Shown here: in pieces, positions 23,641-37,181 of the stretch
Numbering within the stretch: the first letter of the stretch is position 1
Layout: the number at the start of each line of letters is the position of its first letter
Source of the DNA: Planococcus citri
Lineage: Eukaryota > Arthropoda > Insecta > Hemiptera > Pseudococcidae
Assembly: GCF_950023065.1 (NCBI RefSeq)
Contig: NC_088681.1
Span: 60,918,836-60,982,835 of the forward strand
Direction of reading: 5' to 3'
Length of the DNA: 64,000 nt
Program-made: the position numbers and the translations under genes
Notes under the pieces: model-generated
Seen by the model: the letters and a program-made list of their open reading frames with translations, nothing else
What the model was told of the DNA's origin: nothing
The model's database searches: none

Positions 23641-26600
23641 GTCAATTACTTCTATACTTACTTGGGATTGTATCAATATTGTTCAATTCGTTTATTTCGA
23701 ATCATTCGGTTCATGAAATTATTTGATGTTTTCGAAGGTAAAATGTATCGAATAAATTCAACGCGTATTTCAATCAAATCAAAACTGAAAAATATTTGAA
23801 ATGTCATCTATTTTGAAAATTTGTATTAGAAACATGATCCATTTAGATATTTTTGCCTGATAAATGACATCGATTATTTATCAAAATAGCTGGGTCGTAA
23901 ATTTGCCTGAAATGACGAAAATCCACGTATTTAAAAAAAATTCGCAACTGCCTATTTTCTCGTTTTTTTTTTGGACTCTAAGGTCATTGACCCGTACATT
24001 TATTAGAATCACATCCTAATTTTTGATCATCGATGCAAAATAGTTTTTTCATCTCAATCGAAGACGAGGTTCTGTGAAAAAAATCCATCGTTTATTAAAC
24101 TACAAATAAGTTGAAAGAGGACCCCCCCCCTCCTATCAAATGCTTTATATCTACATTAAAACCAAATCTCACGCATAAAATATTTAAAATTCTCTTACCA
24201 AGTTCATCTCAATTCCGGGAATTCGACAGTAGGGTACAACTACTACATATGTACAAAACAAAAAACCACAACAATAAATCAGATGAAATTTCCAATCATA
24301 CATATAAGCTAAAAATTTCAATACAATAATACGCATTTAACTGATGAAAAAAAAATACCTATCAAAGAATACTTCAAAAGCCAATTCGTTAAAATAATTA
24401 GATTCGAGCTACTGCCGAAATAATCAGTTCACTCAACCCATCAGCTTTTTCATCGTATTTTCCACGCTTTCACAAACTTGATTGAAAACGCTTTCAAGCT
24501 GAAAAGTTTCTATTGGTCACATTTAACTAAATTCCAAACAAAGAATTCTTTAATGATATGGAAAGCCTATTCTTGGGAGGGAAAAAAACGAAAATAAAAA
24601 GATCCCGTGTATATCGCTATACAGAGTGAAACATTCATTCTTATCTCTAAAAATGTAGAAGAATTCCAACACAGAGTATTTTTAATTTGGATCTCTGATA
24701 CGAAGATTTCAAACAAATTATCTTTATTCGTGATGAAAGAGAAAAAGACGTGGAAATAAAACAAGATTCTTTCTCCACTCCTACAGAAAAAAAATAGGAA
24801 AGCGTTCAAAATTTTCATTACATTTTCAGGCATAGGTAGGTCTAGGTATGTATCAATTTTAAACTTCTGGTAAACTAATTGGATCAGCTACAATTAATGT
24901 AAAAACACATCGTGACCATCGAAAAAAAACTCGACTCTAAAATTCTTCTCCAGAACAACCTCTCTCACTCCCCCTCCTTCATATTCAAAAACAGAACACG
25001 AGACGAACGTATCTCTACTCGCATTTTAAAAGGACTTACACTCGAACTCAAACATAATACCAACGTATCTACTCGAGAAACTTACAAAAAGCACTCCATC
25101 ATTTCTTCTCAAAGGTGCTATACATCAGTCCCCCTTCCCTCTTCTTCTTCCTCCTAACACAAAATCGATCGTATATAGCAATTCAATTATTAATTGAGAA
25201 ATGTTAAAAGTTTGGCGTATATACTTATTTGAATTAGTCAAGTTAAATATTTGCCATCTCTGTATATTTACTTACACGTTATATAAGGTAGAGAGGTAGG
25301 TACCTTTTCTCTTTCCCCTCCATTACCCCTCGCTCCTGAAATCCCGCAAGACGACGAGTTAAATTTAAGTGGCTTAGGAACGTTACCGTTTTAAAAGCGA
25401 GTATCGAAACCGAACGACACGGAATATTTGATGTAAATTACTTTGATTGTTTGTTGAAGAAATTTCGTGTAGTAAACTTGGTCGTCGTCGTCGTATCCGC
25501 GATGAAATTAAAACCATATTACATCGTATCGTAGTACGAGTAGGTATAAACCAGCTGAAAGAGTAAATGTGTTCATTGAGACGACGAAAAGGCAACCTTT
25601 GACGTTAGTTTTTCAATTTATAAACGCAGTCTTCTCTATAGTACATAGATATATATACATATAAGGTAGTTTTTCAATTTACTAAGAAGAAGAGAAAAAA
25701 AAACGAGAGAAAAAGAAAAGAAAAAGCAACGAGTTGTGAATAGCATCTTAGATGAGCTATAACGACGCTATTTTTTTATAGGGTACAATAAAAATCAAAA
25801 AATTTTAATATCTTCGCGCCAAAGTTCAAAAACCTTTCGTCGAAGTGAAAGAAAATAAAAAGTAACTTTTTACAAGGTGTCTGTTTTTTTCATTTTCAAC
25901 ACGTCAAACAGTACTCGAGACGACGAACACGAAATACCATTATAATTATATTAGGAAACATCAAACGATTACACGTCCCCCCCCCCCTTCTTCAAACCTT
26001 CTATCAATATTCGCGCCAAAAATACATATCTAAAGGAAAGGAAACACTTAAAACCAAACCTGTACCACGTGTTTTGATTTTCGCACCGATAAAATCCCTC
26101 CCTCCTCACTCCTCAGCCTACCTGCTCCTGTATCCTTCATACACGACTCTCATTACGAGAAGAAAATTCTTCGCCAACTCTATACAAACTCGCATCTACA
26201 ACATTCGCAACAATGAGAAAACTTAACAATCGTTTAAGGACCACTTCAACTATTTACTCGATACAAACGAGCAAAATACGACGTTCATTTTGAGAGAGCG
26301 TACCTTCCCTTCGTGGACTTCTCGCGCATATTTCGAGTACTCGAACCCGACTACCACGTGTATTTGAGTGAAACAATGTAGCTTAATAAGATTTTGAAAG
26401 TTTAATCTCGTTCGCACGTCGTCGTCTCGTTGTAGTTTTAAAATTTTATTCCTGTCTTGAGAATATGTTGTAGCTGTGTATGGTTGGTCGCGTAATGTTG
26501 TTATACACGAACGAGCCGCAGATCGTCGTCATTAAAATCATTCCCAACATCGCGTCGAGCCTCATTTTATTGTCACCATATGCGATAAATTCGCAAATAC

Positions 26601-27555
26601 CATCTTGGCGATAATCTTTAGGGTCGTATGAATGCAAGAGATGTCTTACCCCCTCGTTTAAGCCCGCGATGCTTTTTCGAGAGAATGGTTACAAGGTACC
26701 TTGGAATGTTGTATTATGGCGTGTTACTGATACGTAAACGTATCTAGAGGGATTCGAATTATTCGGCACATTTCACCTAAAATTTCGGTGTAAAAATCAC
26801 AAAATCTGAGTTTAAAGCTGGCAAATTGAAAATGTCTCGTGAATTAAGAGTTAATATATTTGAAGGAAATTGAGCGTGTAAATGAACTTTGTCTCGAAAA
26901 CGACTGAATTACTCATAAAATGATAATATCTACCTACATCACTAATCGACGATTGTGAATTTTACCACCTATTTTAATTACTGAATAGGCAACCTATTCA
27001 ACGTCCATGCTCATTGCTCCTGAATAGTCAAGAGATGAAATGAAGAAATGAGACTGGATAGGACTGCAGAAGTGAATAACGGATTTCCCCCCTCCCGAGG
27101 AAGATTTTTAAAACTGCGTTTTCTTTTCAAATACAGGCCACTCGAGGTACTTACTTACCGGCATGCAGAAAAAAATTGTGATATGGACGAAGAAAAGTCG
27201 AAACAGCATTCAAGAGCAATAATGCAACACCAGACTAACTTTCAGACCCGAATTTTATTTTTTAAATTTTTGAGTGATTTTCGAAACTTAAAAATCAGGC
27301 TTAACTATTTTTTATGAATTAAAAAATTAAAATTTGATAGAATTGTGGTGTAGAAAGATCACCTATCTATGTTTCATTTACGCTCTATATTTCCAATCTC
27401 ACAAATCCATGCATTGCTGGTGATTTCGGATCATTTTGGAGTTGGAGTTTCCAATAAATTTTTGGATTTTCCAATTTTTCAAAAAATCCTCATCAAAAGG
27501 AAAAAAATTAAATTCAGTATCAAAATATTTTTTTGATGCAGAATTACCCTAATTT
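23641..27555. other. Gene-poor region
   Basis: Relatively unique sequence with C-runs (24121-24133, 25978-25987), CG-rich words and TACGAGTA motifs. Apart from the weak small open frame at 26446-26565, I see no gene. 24912-25157 is open but has no recognisable domain. Confidence 0.35.
26446..26565 (-). CDS. Possible small secreted peptide (weak candidate)
   Basis: A 39-codon frame starts MRLDAMLGMILMTTICGS, which resembles a short signal peptide. It continues with about 20 mostly polar residues, ending FSRQE. The stop overlaps AATAAA, which could act as a polyadenylation signal. The surrounding sequence is richer in CG words than the window average. It has no recognised family and could be chance; an in-frame upstream Met extends it to 26637. 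Confidence 0.15.
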   Translation of the reverse strand: MRLDAMLGMILMTTICGSFVYNNITRPTIHSYNIFSRQE

Positions 27556-28868
27556 TAGGGTCATTCCACGTCAATTTGACAAAGAAGTGGTAAGGGGGTT
27601 CAGCGATTTTTTTGAAATTTTTCCTGTGGAATGACCTTCCGAAAGGATGACCAATGGCGCAAATCGCATCCCTCTAGCCCATTTTTAACGGCAGCCAGGG
27701 GGTGTCAAAGTTTTCAGTGAACCTAAAATATCATCCATTTTAGCAATGGATTACTCCATAACCGCGATACCTACCAAAATGGAACATTTTCCTATAGTTA
27801 AGGGTTTTGGAAGGCTTTTTGGTGATATCATAAAAATCAGTGTTGCCACTTTTTTTTGTACTAAAAATTAGCTCAAAAAGTATCGAAACGTAGTTTTTAC
27901 ATCGTTCCGACTCTCAAAAATTCTGACAAAAATATATTATGGACAACTTTTCATGCTGAACGACATATTAAAAAATTGGGATGGTAACATGTTGCAAAAT
28001 TGATTAAAAAAATTAAAAGTTTGCGAAAAAATGCGAGTTTTTGATTTAAAACATAAAAAAAAGTTTTGATAGGTGAAGTTGACCCATTTGACCCCCATTT
28101 TTACTTATCTGTTGAAAAAGTTGAAAAAAAAACCTTCACTCGATGAAATGAACTCCTCACAAAAAAATCAAAATTCGAAAAAATTCAAAAAATGAACGAA
28201 TTTTTATTTTTTTGTTGCGAGTGTAATTTTTATCAACTTTTTCATGAAATACGTCAGAAAGAGGTCAAAATAAGACAACTGAATAAATTAAAATTTTTTT
28301 TGATGTTTGAAATTGAAAATTGAATTTTTCGAATTTTGATTTTTTTGTGAGGAGTACATTTCATCGATTGAAAGGGCGTTTTCAACTTTTTCAACAGATA
28401 CGTAAAAATAGGGGTCAAATGGGTCAACTTCACCTGTTGAAACTTTTTTTCATGTTTTAAATCAAAAAATCGCATTTTTTCGCAAAATTTAAATTTTTTA
28501 AAATCAACTTTGCAACATGTTACCATCCCAATTTTTTAATATGTTGTTCAGCATGAAAAGTTGTCCATAATATATTTTTTTCGGAATTTTTGAGAGTCGT
28601 AAAATCCTTTCAAAACCCCTAACTATGGGAAAATGTTCCATTTTGGTAGGTATGGCGGTTATCGAATAATCCACTGCTGAAATGGATGATATTTTAGGTT
28701 CACTAAAAACTTTGACACCCCCTGGCCGCCTTTAAAAAAGGGCTAAAGGGCTGCGATTTGCGCCATTGATCATCCCTTCGGAAGGTCATTCCACAGGAAA
28801 AATTTCAAAAAAATCGCCGAACCCCCCCCCCTTCTACTTATGGGTTCAAATTACGTGGAATGACCCTA
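27556..28868. mobile_element. 1.3-kb foldback element with TAGGGTCATTCCACG ends
   Basis: TAGGGTCATTCCACG at 27556 and its reverse complement ending at 28868 are perfect termini. The arms remain complementary for several hundred bases, e.g. ATCATCCATTTTAGCA against TGCTGAAATGGATGAT, and TTTTGGTAGGTAT against ATACCTACCAAAA. The centre is near 28210. It has no transposase. GGGTCATTCCACG-type ends are, from memory, common in insect MITEs. Confidence 0.85.
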
Positions 28869-31390
28869 TAGGTACATTTTTGCTTTTTTTCATTCCTTTT
28901 TTTTTAAACTAAAGAATTCAAAAACTCTTGTCAGCACAAATATTTTTGAATTATTTTTTTTATATAATCAAACAACTGATCAAATATGCAAAGGTCGAGA
29001 CACTCCACATTTTATCCAATTCTGCCAACATTTTTTTCAAATTTTTCCAACTTTCATTAATTTTAATATGTAAGTACTTAATTTCTTTTTTTGTTATTTT
29101 ATCATAATTTCGATACTTTTTTTGAGCAATAAAATGTGCAACAAAATGTCAAATGAAAAGGCAAGGCTTTGTCAAGATAATTTACAAACACTCACAAATT
29201 ATTTATTGATGAAGAGGAGGGAGAGGGGGACGTCAACATTTCGCACATTAATTTTTCGTTTTTTCAGTGTCGTTTGACAATCTATGTTTTTTTCGGAAGG
29301 AGGGGGCGTCAGAAATACCTTCATAATTAAATTTTTCATCGACGAGGCATTATTCTGCCAGCACTTCATGGTGGGGGGAGGGTTTACCACTGGCTTTGAG
29401 CGTATTTAATGAATTATTACAATTTACGTAAGTATCACAATTCATTTTGAAAAGTGAAACGAGGCGTAACATTTTCGGAAAATTTCAAGTGTGGAATTGT
29501 ATTAAAAAAAAGCTCTTTTATCAAGATTTTTTCTACAAAAAATGCATTGGTTTTCGTTCTTTGAAAACAGAAAATTTTTAAATCTTCCCATCTGCTAAAA
29601 AGATTATATCAACATTATCAACAATGAACAAAGAACGTTTTCAAAAGTCAGCTGGGAAAAACCTCGAATTTTTTCAAAATTTTACAAAAAAGGAAATAAA
29701 TTGAAACTTGAAAGTATAAATTCTGATTGAAAAAAAAGTAGAAGACTTCGGCAAAAGAAGGACAAAATTGGAATAAATGAATTTGAATTTGAAACGCTGA
29801 ATTAGCTCGATAAGAAGGACTAGCTGTTATTTTGTCATTTCTTTGCCAAAATCTCAACATTTTTTGATGATTTGAAGTGATTTTAAACGGTGATTGCTCA
29901 TAATTTTGATGATTTTTTTTTGTACTTATTTTCATATCATTTTATCGAGTTTTTTCGTGCTTTCGTAGGCATTTTTGCAAAATGCCATCAGTATTTTGTA
30001 ACTTTCAGTAATTTATATCATTTTTTCCTATTTTTGTATCATTTCAACATGTTTTTAAAAGCTTTTTAGGTAAAGCAATTTTTACCAATTTTATTAAAAT
30101 TTCATAATCTTTTGCAAATAATTTCTTTTTTTTTTTTAGGAATTTCCATGTTTTAATCTTTGAGTTTTTGCATCAGTGTATCATGTTTTTGATATCTTCT
30201 TACACAATTTTTGCATTATTTTTTGAAAAATTTCGTCATTTCATGTTGATTTGAAATGATTTATTGGTGTTTTTTTTTTCATGCTTCTATATCATTTTAG
30301 CATATTTTCAACATTATTTCGTGTAATTTTTCCTCCAAACTCAACTGAAAATTTCAGAAAAATTTCAGACCAAATGCTGAAGAAAAAGTGCAGTATAGAA
30401 TGCCACCACGAGAACAGTTTTACACTCATTCATTGCATTTTGCACTTTTTTATTTTATTTTATTTTTTTTAATATATTGTTTAAACAGTCACAAGGTATT
30501 AGATACATAAGTGACTTGATATCAGTAAATAATACATCTTAAATTAAATCATTGTACTTAATAGGAGGGGGTCGAGAGGAATATTTTAGAAAAATTGGAG
30601 CAGGTGAAAAATTTAAACCATTGAAAAAAAATTTCATTGGTTTTCAAAGACTCTGATTGTGATTCTCTTGACATAAAAATTGAAATTGGGTCATAAGAAA
30701 AGAGAAAGAGGCGTGTAGAAATTCAAAATTTTGAAAAATACTAAAGTAACGAAGGTTTTTAGGGGCACTGATTTCTTATATTGCCCTTGAAATCAAAATT
30801 CATGGTATGTCATATGATTTTTTCAACTTCAAGGTAGTGCCTCAGACAGAAATTTTGGCGAAAATGATTTTATTTCGTTCTCAATTTGTAGTCTTTCAAC
30901 TTTCGTGATGAATTTGGCATTTTTTTTTTTAGTCAAACATTTTGTATTTAAGATTTTTCAGCTGTTCAAATTAAATTTTTTTAAAAAAAATATATCTTCA
31001 GGAGTGAATTGAAAAACTGAAAAATTTATAAAAAATAGGGCAACTAAAATTTTTAGTTCGATTGTTAAACTAATCTATTATGCCTCCTATCCTACCAACG
31101 AATAAATAAATAAATCCAAATTATACCAAGCAATTTTTTCAAAACCAACTTTCAAACATCAAAAGCCACTCGAAAGAGAAAATTACCTCACTATACACAT
31201 CATTCAAAGGCTACCTACGTAAGTATCACGTGTCTATCACCTTATCAATGAACTCGACCGTCAATTCTAAATCCTCGAGAGTATACTCGAAGATACGCTG
31301 CTAATTTCGTTACACAGTCGATCAAGAAGGATAGGAAAAGAAAATAGGAAACAACAAACAATAAAAAAACCAACGACCATTCCACCGAAA
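28869..31390. other. AT-rich intergenic region, no gene
   Basis: Long T- and A-runs and recurring words such as TTTTGCA and ATCATTTTT. 30440-30560 contains a T-rich block followed by an AATAATACATC-type stretch that may be an old retrotransposon tail. No coding exon is supported. Confidence 0.35.
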
Positions 31391-31393
31391 CAA

Positions 31394-31399
31394 TTTATT
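31394..31399 (-). terminator. Polyadenylation signal of the amnionless-like gene
   Basis: On the minus strand AATAAA begins 10 nt after the TGA codon (31411-31409), implying a very short 3' UTR. Confidence 0.55.
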
Positions 31400-31408
31400 T
31401 CACGTCAA

Positions 31409-34400
31409 TCAACCAGAAGTATCAATTAGATTAGTTTGTTCGTTCTGTGTCGTGGATTCAGTCTCTGTAGTATTTTCATCCTGAAATCATAACGCCATCG
31501 TGATCAGTAAAAAAAAGTTTTCCATTACATTGAAATTCAAAGACATATGTCACAAAAAAAATGTATTACCTGAGCTTTTACTTCGTTTTTCGTCGTCTTT
31601 GAATTATTGAACGAGTTCTTGCCATCTTCTTTATGTTGTTCGTATTTCGAGCCCGTGAAAGATGGCATCAAATTTTCCAATAATCTGGTTAATACAACAC
31701 ACAGGCATCACATAATAATAAATTTGTAAACATACAAACAGAAGGTTAAAATAAACTAGGCGTCGAATAGGCAATTCATTCGACATTCTCTGCCAACTCA
31801 CTTGAATTTACTCGCGTATACATATAAAGCACCGATGATTAAAACAATGGCCAATCCTACGAAAATCTTAATAGTCGCAGACCATCCTCGTCCCTTAGAA
31901 ATAGGATTACCAGCGTGATCGGTCCAAGTTGAGGATATACCTAAATTACTCGCTGCGAAATATCACACAGACGATTAAGTGGTAAAATTATCTCGCTATT
32001 ACGAGCGTTATTACGTATTAAAATATATGTAAATTAGGAACTTTTCCAAAAACGCTTGCCTTGTAGGCCTTTTTAAGCTGCAGAAGTTTCCACGACCATA
32101 ATTCGAAATAGAAAACTTATTACATAGTGGCTAATTTTAACACCTAAATTCGCTGTATTTAGCCTTAAACAATTTTTCCCAACTTTATCTTAGGTATAAG
32201 TAGGTATACTCAATTACGTACTCGACTACTTACGTTTACTTAGATACCACGATAAACCCTCAGCCAAGTCGAGAAATTCCGTGGTGTATTCATCCTCCGG
32301 TAACAGGACTACTTGCACCTCTCTTTTGGTAACTTTCGACATGTACCAGACAACTTTTATATTCAATTCTTCGCTCTGGCTCTTGATGAATTTCTCCACT
32401 ACTGGAACCAACTTCTTGTATACAAATTTATCTTTAGTGGCCCAGATCCTCACAGTTGCACCTGTATACGAGTAAGTACGATGATGAAAAAATTAATAAA
32501 ATTGGTATCACAGAAGGGGGGCTAAAGGAGAGCTCAGAGGTGGTATTCGAGGAAATGGGAGGAGGGAGCAGAGTCGGGGGGATCTGATCGAAACGAAAAA
32601 AAGATCCAATATTTTAACTCCACATCTTTTTAATCAGGTCATCATGATTTTTTTTTTTTTGCATTTTGGTCAGAATTAGGAACCCTTCTGTTCTTCAGGG
32701 AGTGTTAAAAGATACATTTCAATGCAGCTACATACCGCAAACTTTGCAACAGTGTCCATTAGGTGTTATTGGATCCTCGCATGGTAAATCTTTGGCACAA
32801 CTGTCTTCAACGAAAGCACAAATTTCGTCTTGGTAATCGTACGTACCGCAAGTACAACCCATTCTGTCCTCGCATCCTGATAATGAGAAATTGAACGAGT
32901 CTACGAGGTCTGTGGCCGATTTCACCAAGAAGTGTCGCATAAAGTACTCGTTGGTCGCGTATCTCTTCCAGGAAAACATGCTGAGAAACTGGAAAAATAC
33001 CTAGGTAATTTGTTTGCCAATGAATAGAACGATAGTGATCATTCATTGAAAGAATCGTTAACGAACGAGTGAATTGGCTCTTGATCTAGTCGTTTGTGAG
33101 TGAAAGAATCATCAACGAATAGACGAACGAAACTCACGATGGTATCTAATCGTTCGTTAACGACTGAATCAACACACAACTGAATTGATCAAGAACGGAG
33201 TGTGAAATCTTTCAATTTTAAAGCGAATTGTTCGAGAACGAAGGAACGAAATCTCAAATCTCAGATAACTGAATTGTTCACCCAATCAAGGACTGAATCG
33301 TTCAAATTTTACACAAATAGGTCGCAAACCAGTGAATAAAATTTCAACTGAGTCGTAAGAAATGAACGAATGAATCATTAAATGTCCTCTCGCAGTGATA
33401 AACAACGTTAGAAAGGAACGAATGAATCGTTGCCATTTTCAAAATAGTCAGCTGTGGATGAGTTGATAATTTTGAGATGAATCATTCGCGAACGAATCAG
33501 TGAAACATTCAATTTTCACACAAACGATTTTTTGAATGCGTGCATCATTATTTCATTTGGAGTCTTCAGAAATGAACGACTCAATCAACAAATTTCTAAT
33601 CGAATCATTCGCGAACTCACGAACCGAAATACGGTAAGGAAAGAACCATTGCAAAAGAACGACTGAATCGCAATAATTTTCAAAATGGTTATCCGTCGAT
33701 GAAACATCAATTTCGAAGTGAATCGTTCGCGAACGAAGTGAATCTCAGGTGACTGGGCTGTTCACAAATCAATGACTATCGAATAATTTGGTTGATTTCT
33801 TAGGAAATTATTCGCGAACGAATTGATTCGTATAAGTGACTCGTTCGCAAACGAATCCATTCATTTAGTCAATTTTTGGTGAATCGTTCACAAACGAATT
33901 GAATAATTTTTAGTGAATCATTCGCGAACGAATTGATTCATTTTATTAATTTTTGGTGAATCATCATGAACAAATTGATTCGTATATAAGTGACTCGTTC
34001 ACGAACGAATCGATTTTTTTAGTAAATTTTTGGTGAATCATTTACGTACAAACGAATTGAATAATTTTTAGTGAATTATACGCGAACGAATTGATTCGTA
34101 TAAGTGACTCGTTCGCGAACGAGTCTATTCATTTAGTCAATTTTTGGTGAATCATTCACGAAAGAATTGAATAATATTCAGTGACTCATTCTCGAACGAA
34201 TTCATTCATTTTATTAATTTTTGGTAAGTCATCATGAACAAATTGATTCGTATAAGTGACTCGTTCACGAACAAATCGATTTTTTGTCAATTTTTAGTGA
34301 ATTATACGTGAACGAATTGATTTGTATAAGTGACTCGTTCGCGAACGACTCTATTCATTTAGTCAATTTTTGATGAATCATTCACGAACGAATTGAATAA

Positions 34401-37181
34401 TTTATTCGCAAATGAATTTCGCGAACGAATCGATTCATTTTATTAATTTTTGGTGAGTCATCATGAACAAATTGATTCGTATAAGTGACTCGTTCGCGAA
34501 CGAGTCTATTCATTTAGTCAATTTTTGGTGAATCATTCACGAAAGAATTGAATAATATTCAGTGACTCATTCTCGAACGAATTCATTCATTTTATTAATT
34601 TTTGGTAAGTCATCATGAACAAATTGATTCGTATAAGTGACTCGTTCACGAACAAATCGATTTTTTGTCAATTTTTAGTGAATTATACGTGAACGAATTG
34701 ATTTGTATAAGTGACTCGTTCGCGAACGACTCTATTCATTTAGTCAATTTTTGATGAATCATTCACGAACGAATTGAATAATTTATTCGCAAATGAATTT
34801 CGCGAACGAATCGATTCATTTTATTAATTTTTGGTGAGTCATCATGAACAAATTGATTCGTATAAGTGACTCGTTCACGAACGAATCGATTTTTTAAGTC
34901 AATTTTTAGTGGATTATTCGCGAACGAATTGATTCGTATGAGTGACTCGTTCGCGAACGAATCGATTTTTTAAGTCAATTTTTAGTGGATTATTCGCGAA
35001 CGAATTGATTCGTATGAGTGACTCATTCGCGAACAAATCGATTCATTTGGTCAATTTTCGGTGAATCATTCGAGAACGAATTTAATAATTTTCAGTGGAT
35101 CATTCGCGACAGAATCGATTAATTTAATCAATTTTTAGTGAATCATTCATGAAAAAATTGATTCGTATAAATGACTCGTTCGCGAACGAATCGATTCATT
35201 TAAATAATTTGTGGCGAATCATTTACGAACAAATTGAATGATTTATTCGCGAACAATTTGAATAATTTTTAGTGAATCAATCACGAACAAATCGATTCAT
35301 TTTATTAATTTTTAGTGAATCATTCACAAACAAATTGATTTGTATAAGTGACTCGTTCACGAACGAATTGATTTATTTAGTCAATTTTTGGTGAATCACT
35401 CACGAACAAATTGAATGATTCTGGGTGAATCATTCGCGAACGATTTGAATAATTTTTAGTGAATCATTCGCGAACGAATCGATTCATTTTATTAATTTTT
35501 AGTGAATCATTCACAAACAAATAGATTTGTATAAGTGACTCTTTCACGAACGAATTGATTTGTTTAGTCAATTTTTGGTGAATCACTCACGAACAAATTG
35601 AATGATTCTGGGTGAATCATTCGCGAACGATTTGAATAATTTTTAGTGAATCATTCGCGAACAAATTGATTCGTATAAGTGACTCGTTCACGAACGATTC
35701 GATTTATTTAGTCAATTTTTGTAGAATCACTCACGAACGAATTGAATGGTTCTTGGTGAATCATTCGCGAACGAATTGATACCTGAGGTACTTACCTGAA
35801 CTACACGCGAATCAATGATTGGACCTCCACAATTTTTACGTAGTTCGTGAACGAGTGAATCAAATATCTACTGATTAGTTACAAATGAACGACCGAATCA
35901 TCAAATTTCCGCACGAATCGTTCGCGAACGAATGAATTCTATTTCAACCACAACCATTACAAAACCAAATGAATTTAACAATCATGTTGGAACTGAAGCT
36001 ATTTGGTAATCACTCAATCATCAATCTTGAAGTGAATCATTCGCGAACGGCGTAAGTCTCAAAAAACTGAGCTCTTCGCGTATCAACGACTGAATCGTTC
36101 TACTTTTATATGAATAATTAGTGAACGTGAGGATCAAATTGAAATTACAACCACGTCGTCAAAAATGAACGAATAAATCATCAAATTTTCACTTGAACCT
36201 TTCGCGAATGAACGAACTGAAGTATGATGAAAACTCTACAAAAGAACGACTGAATTCAACAATTTTTGATAATATGCTTATGTACTGTATGATTGAGTAA
36301 AGTGAACCATCAATTTTGAAGTGAATCGTTCGCGAACGAAGTTAATCTAGAATACTTAACTTGACTGTTTGTTAATCAATGACCGAATCGTTCAACTATT
36401 TGCACAAAATAGTTCACGAACGAGTGAACCAAATTACGTCTGAGTCCTTACAAACAAAAATTGCATAATACCTATGGGGTACTCACCGCGTTACCGAATC
36501 GCAGACTACTCAACGTTACAGGCTTCGGTGGTAGTATAATAAACGTACTGGTAGTATTTGGAATTCGAAGACGATCGTAATTACAAGGAATTCGTTCGGC
36601 ATGAGGAGTTGCTTTATTTTCAGGACTCGTTACCCAGTTACGTGGATCAGCCCAAAACACACGATCCATTTTAGCCAACACCTCTGCGAAGGTATCATAA
36701 TTTAATCGTATTAGGTAGGTAATTTACTGTTCATACGTACTTGACCAAATACGTACCCTTTAGAGATAAGCGGAACCTACCTTCATCGACGCATTTCCCT
36801 TCGGCAGTTTGATTCGAATCATCGTCATTGGTACTCGATAACTTATCCAATGGATATATAAGTTCGCAAAAGTTACCATTTCCATATTCATTGCTCCGCA
36901 TGGCTAAAGCGTTGGTCATGCTACCGTTGAAGCTGAAAGCTCCTACGATCACCAGAGAATCCCAGAAGCGTGAACTTATCGTCACATTGGTATTCACCTG
37001 CCAGGTTTTTGCTGCTTGGGCATTAACGCTGACGAATGCTGAAAAATATCGGTATTAAAGATCCATAAAGGTGCCTGGAATTTTCTTCTTTATTCCCAAA
37101 TACGAGTACGTAGGAAGAAGATTACATTTAAAAAATGCACTTACCACAAAAAATTGTTAAAAGCACGATTCCAATCTTCAT
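31409..37181 (-). CDS. amn: Amnionless-like protein (cubilin co-receptor)
   Basis: Eight exons join in frame (436 aa): 37181-37145, 37038-36781, 36683-36487, 32988-32736, 32461-32234, 31952-31802, 31684-31570 and 31480-31409. A signal peptide (about 1-19) leads into two N-terminal segments with the family's W-x-x-x-x-x-W and IPCNYDRLRIP patterns. A Cys-rich module (Cys203-Cys248) follows, with GCxCG and a closing CCKVCG. Then come an alpha/beta segment, one membrane helix (about 352-371) and a 65-residue cytoplasmic tail. Length and domain order match animal amnionless, which carries cubilin to the membrane for endocytosis; in Drosophila the pair acts in nephrocytes. The tail shows no FxNPxF or NPxY endocytic signal, unlike the vertebrate protein. 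Intron 3 (3.5 kb) is almost entirely satellite. Confidence 0.9.
33020..36470. repeat. TTCGCGAA-palindrome satellite in amnionless intron 3
   Basis: Short units of about 30-60 bp centred on ATTCGTTCGCGAACGAAT-like palindromes are separated by spacers such as TATAAGTGACTCG, TTTTTAGTGAATCA and TTAATTTTTGGTGA. The units are most regular at 33800-35780 and decay towards both exons. Higher-order repetition is present: see the separate 381-bp duplication. It has no coding role; frames through it encode peptide repeats by chance. Confidence 0.9.
34090..34871. repeat. 381-bp tandem duplication within the satellite
   Basis: The sequence beginning near 34090 repeats with period 381 (GTTCGCGAACGAGTCT at 34111 and 34492). 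I saw no difference between the two copies through the shared ATAATATTCAGTGACTC and AAATGAATTTCGCGAAC segments. This is a recent unequal-exchange duplication or an assembly duplication. Confidence 0.85.

Noticed and set aside
33020..36470. CRISPR-like array of palindromic repeats
   Set aside because: Spacers are themselves repeated and related, the array lies in an intron of an animal gene, and no cas genes are present.
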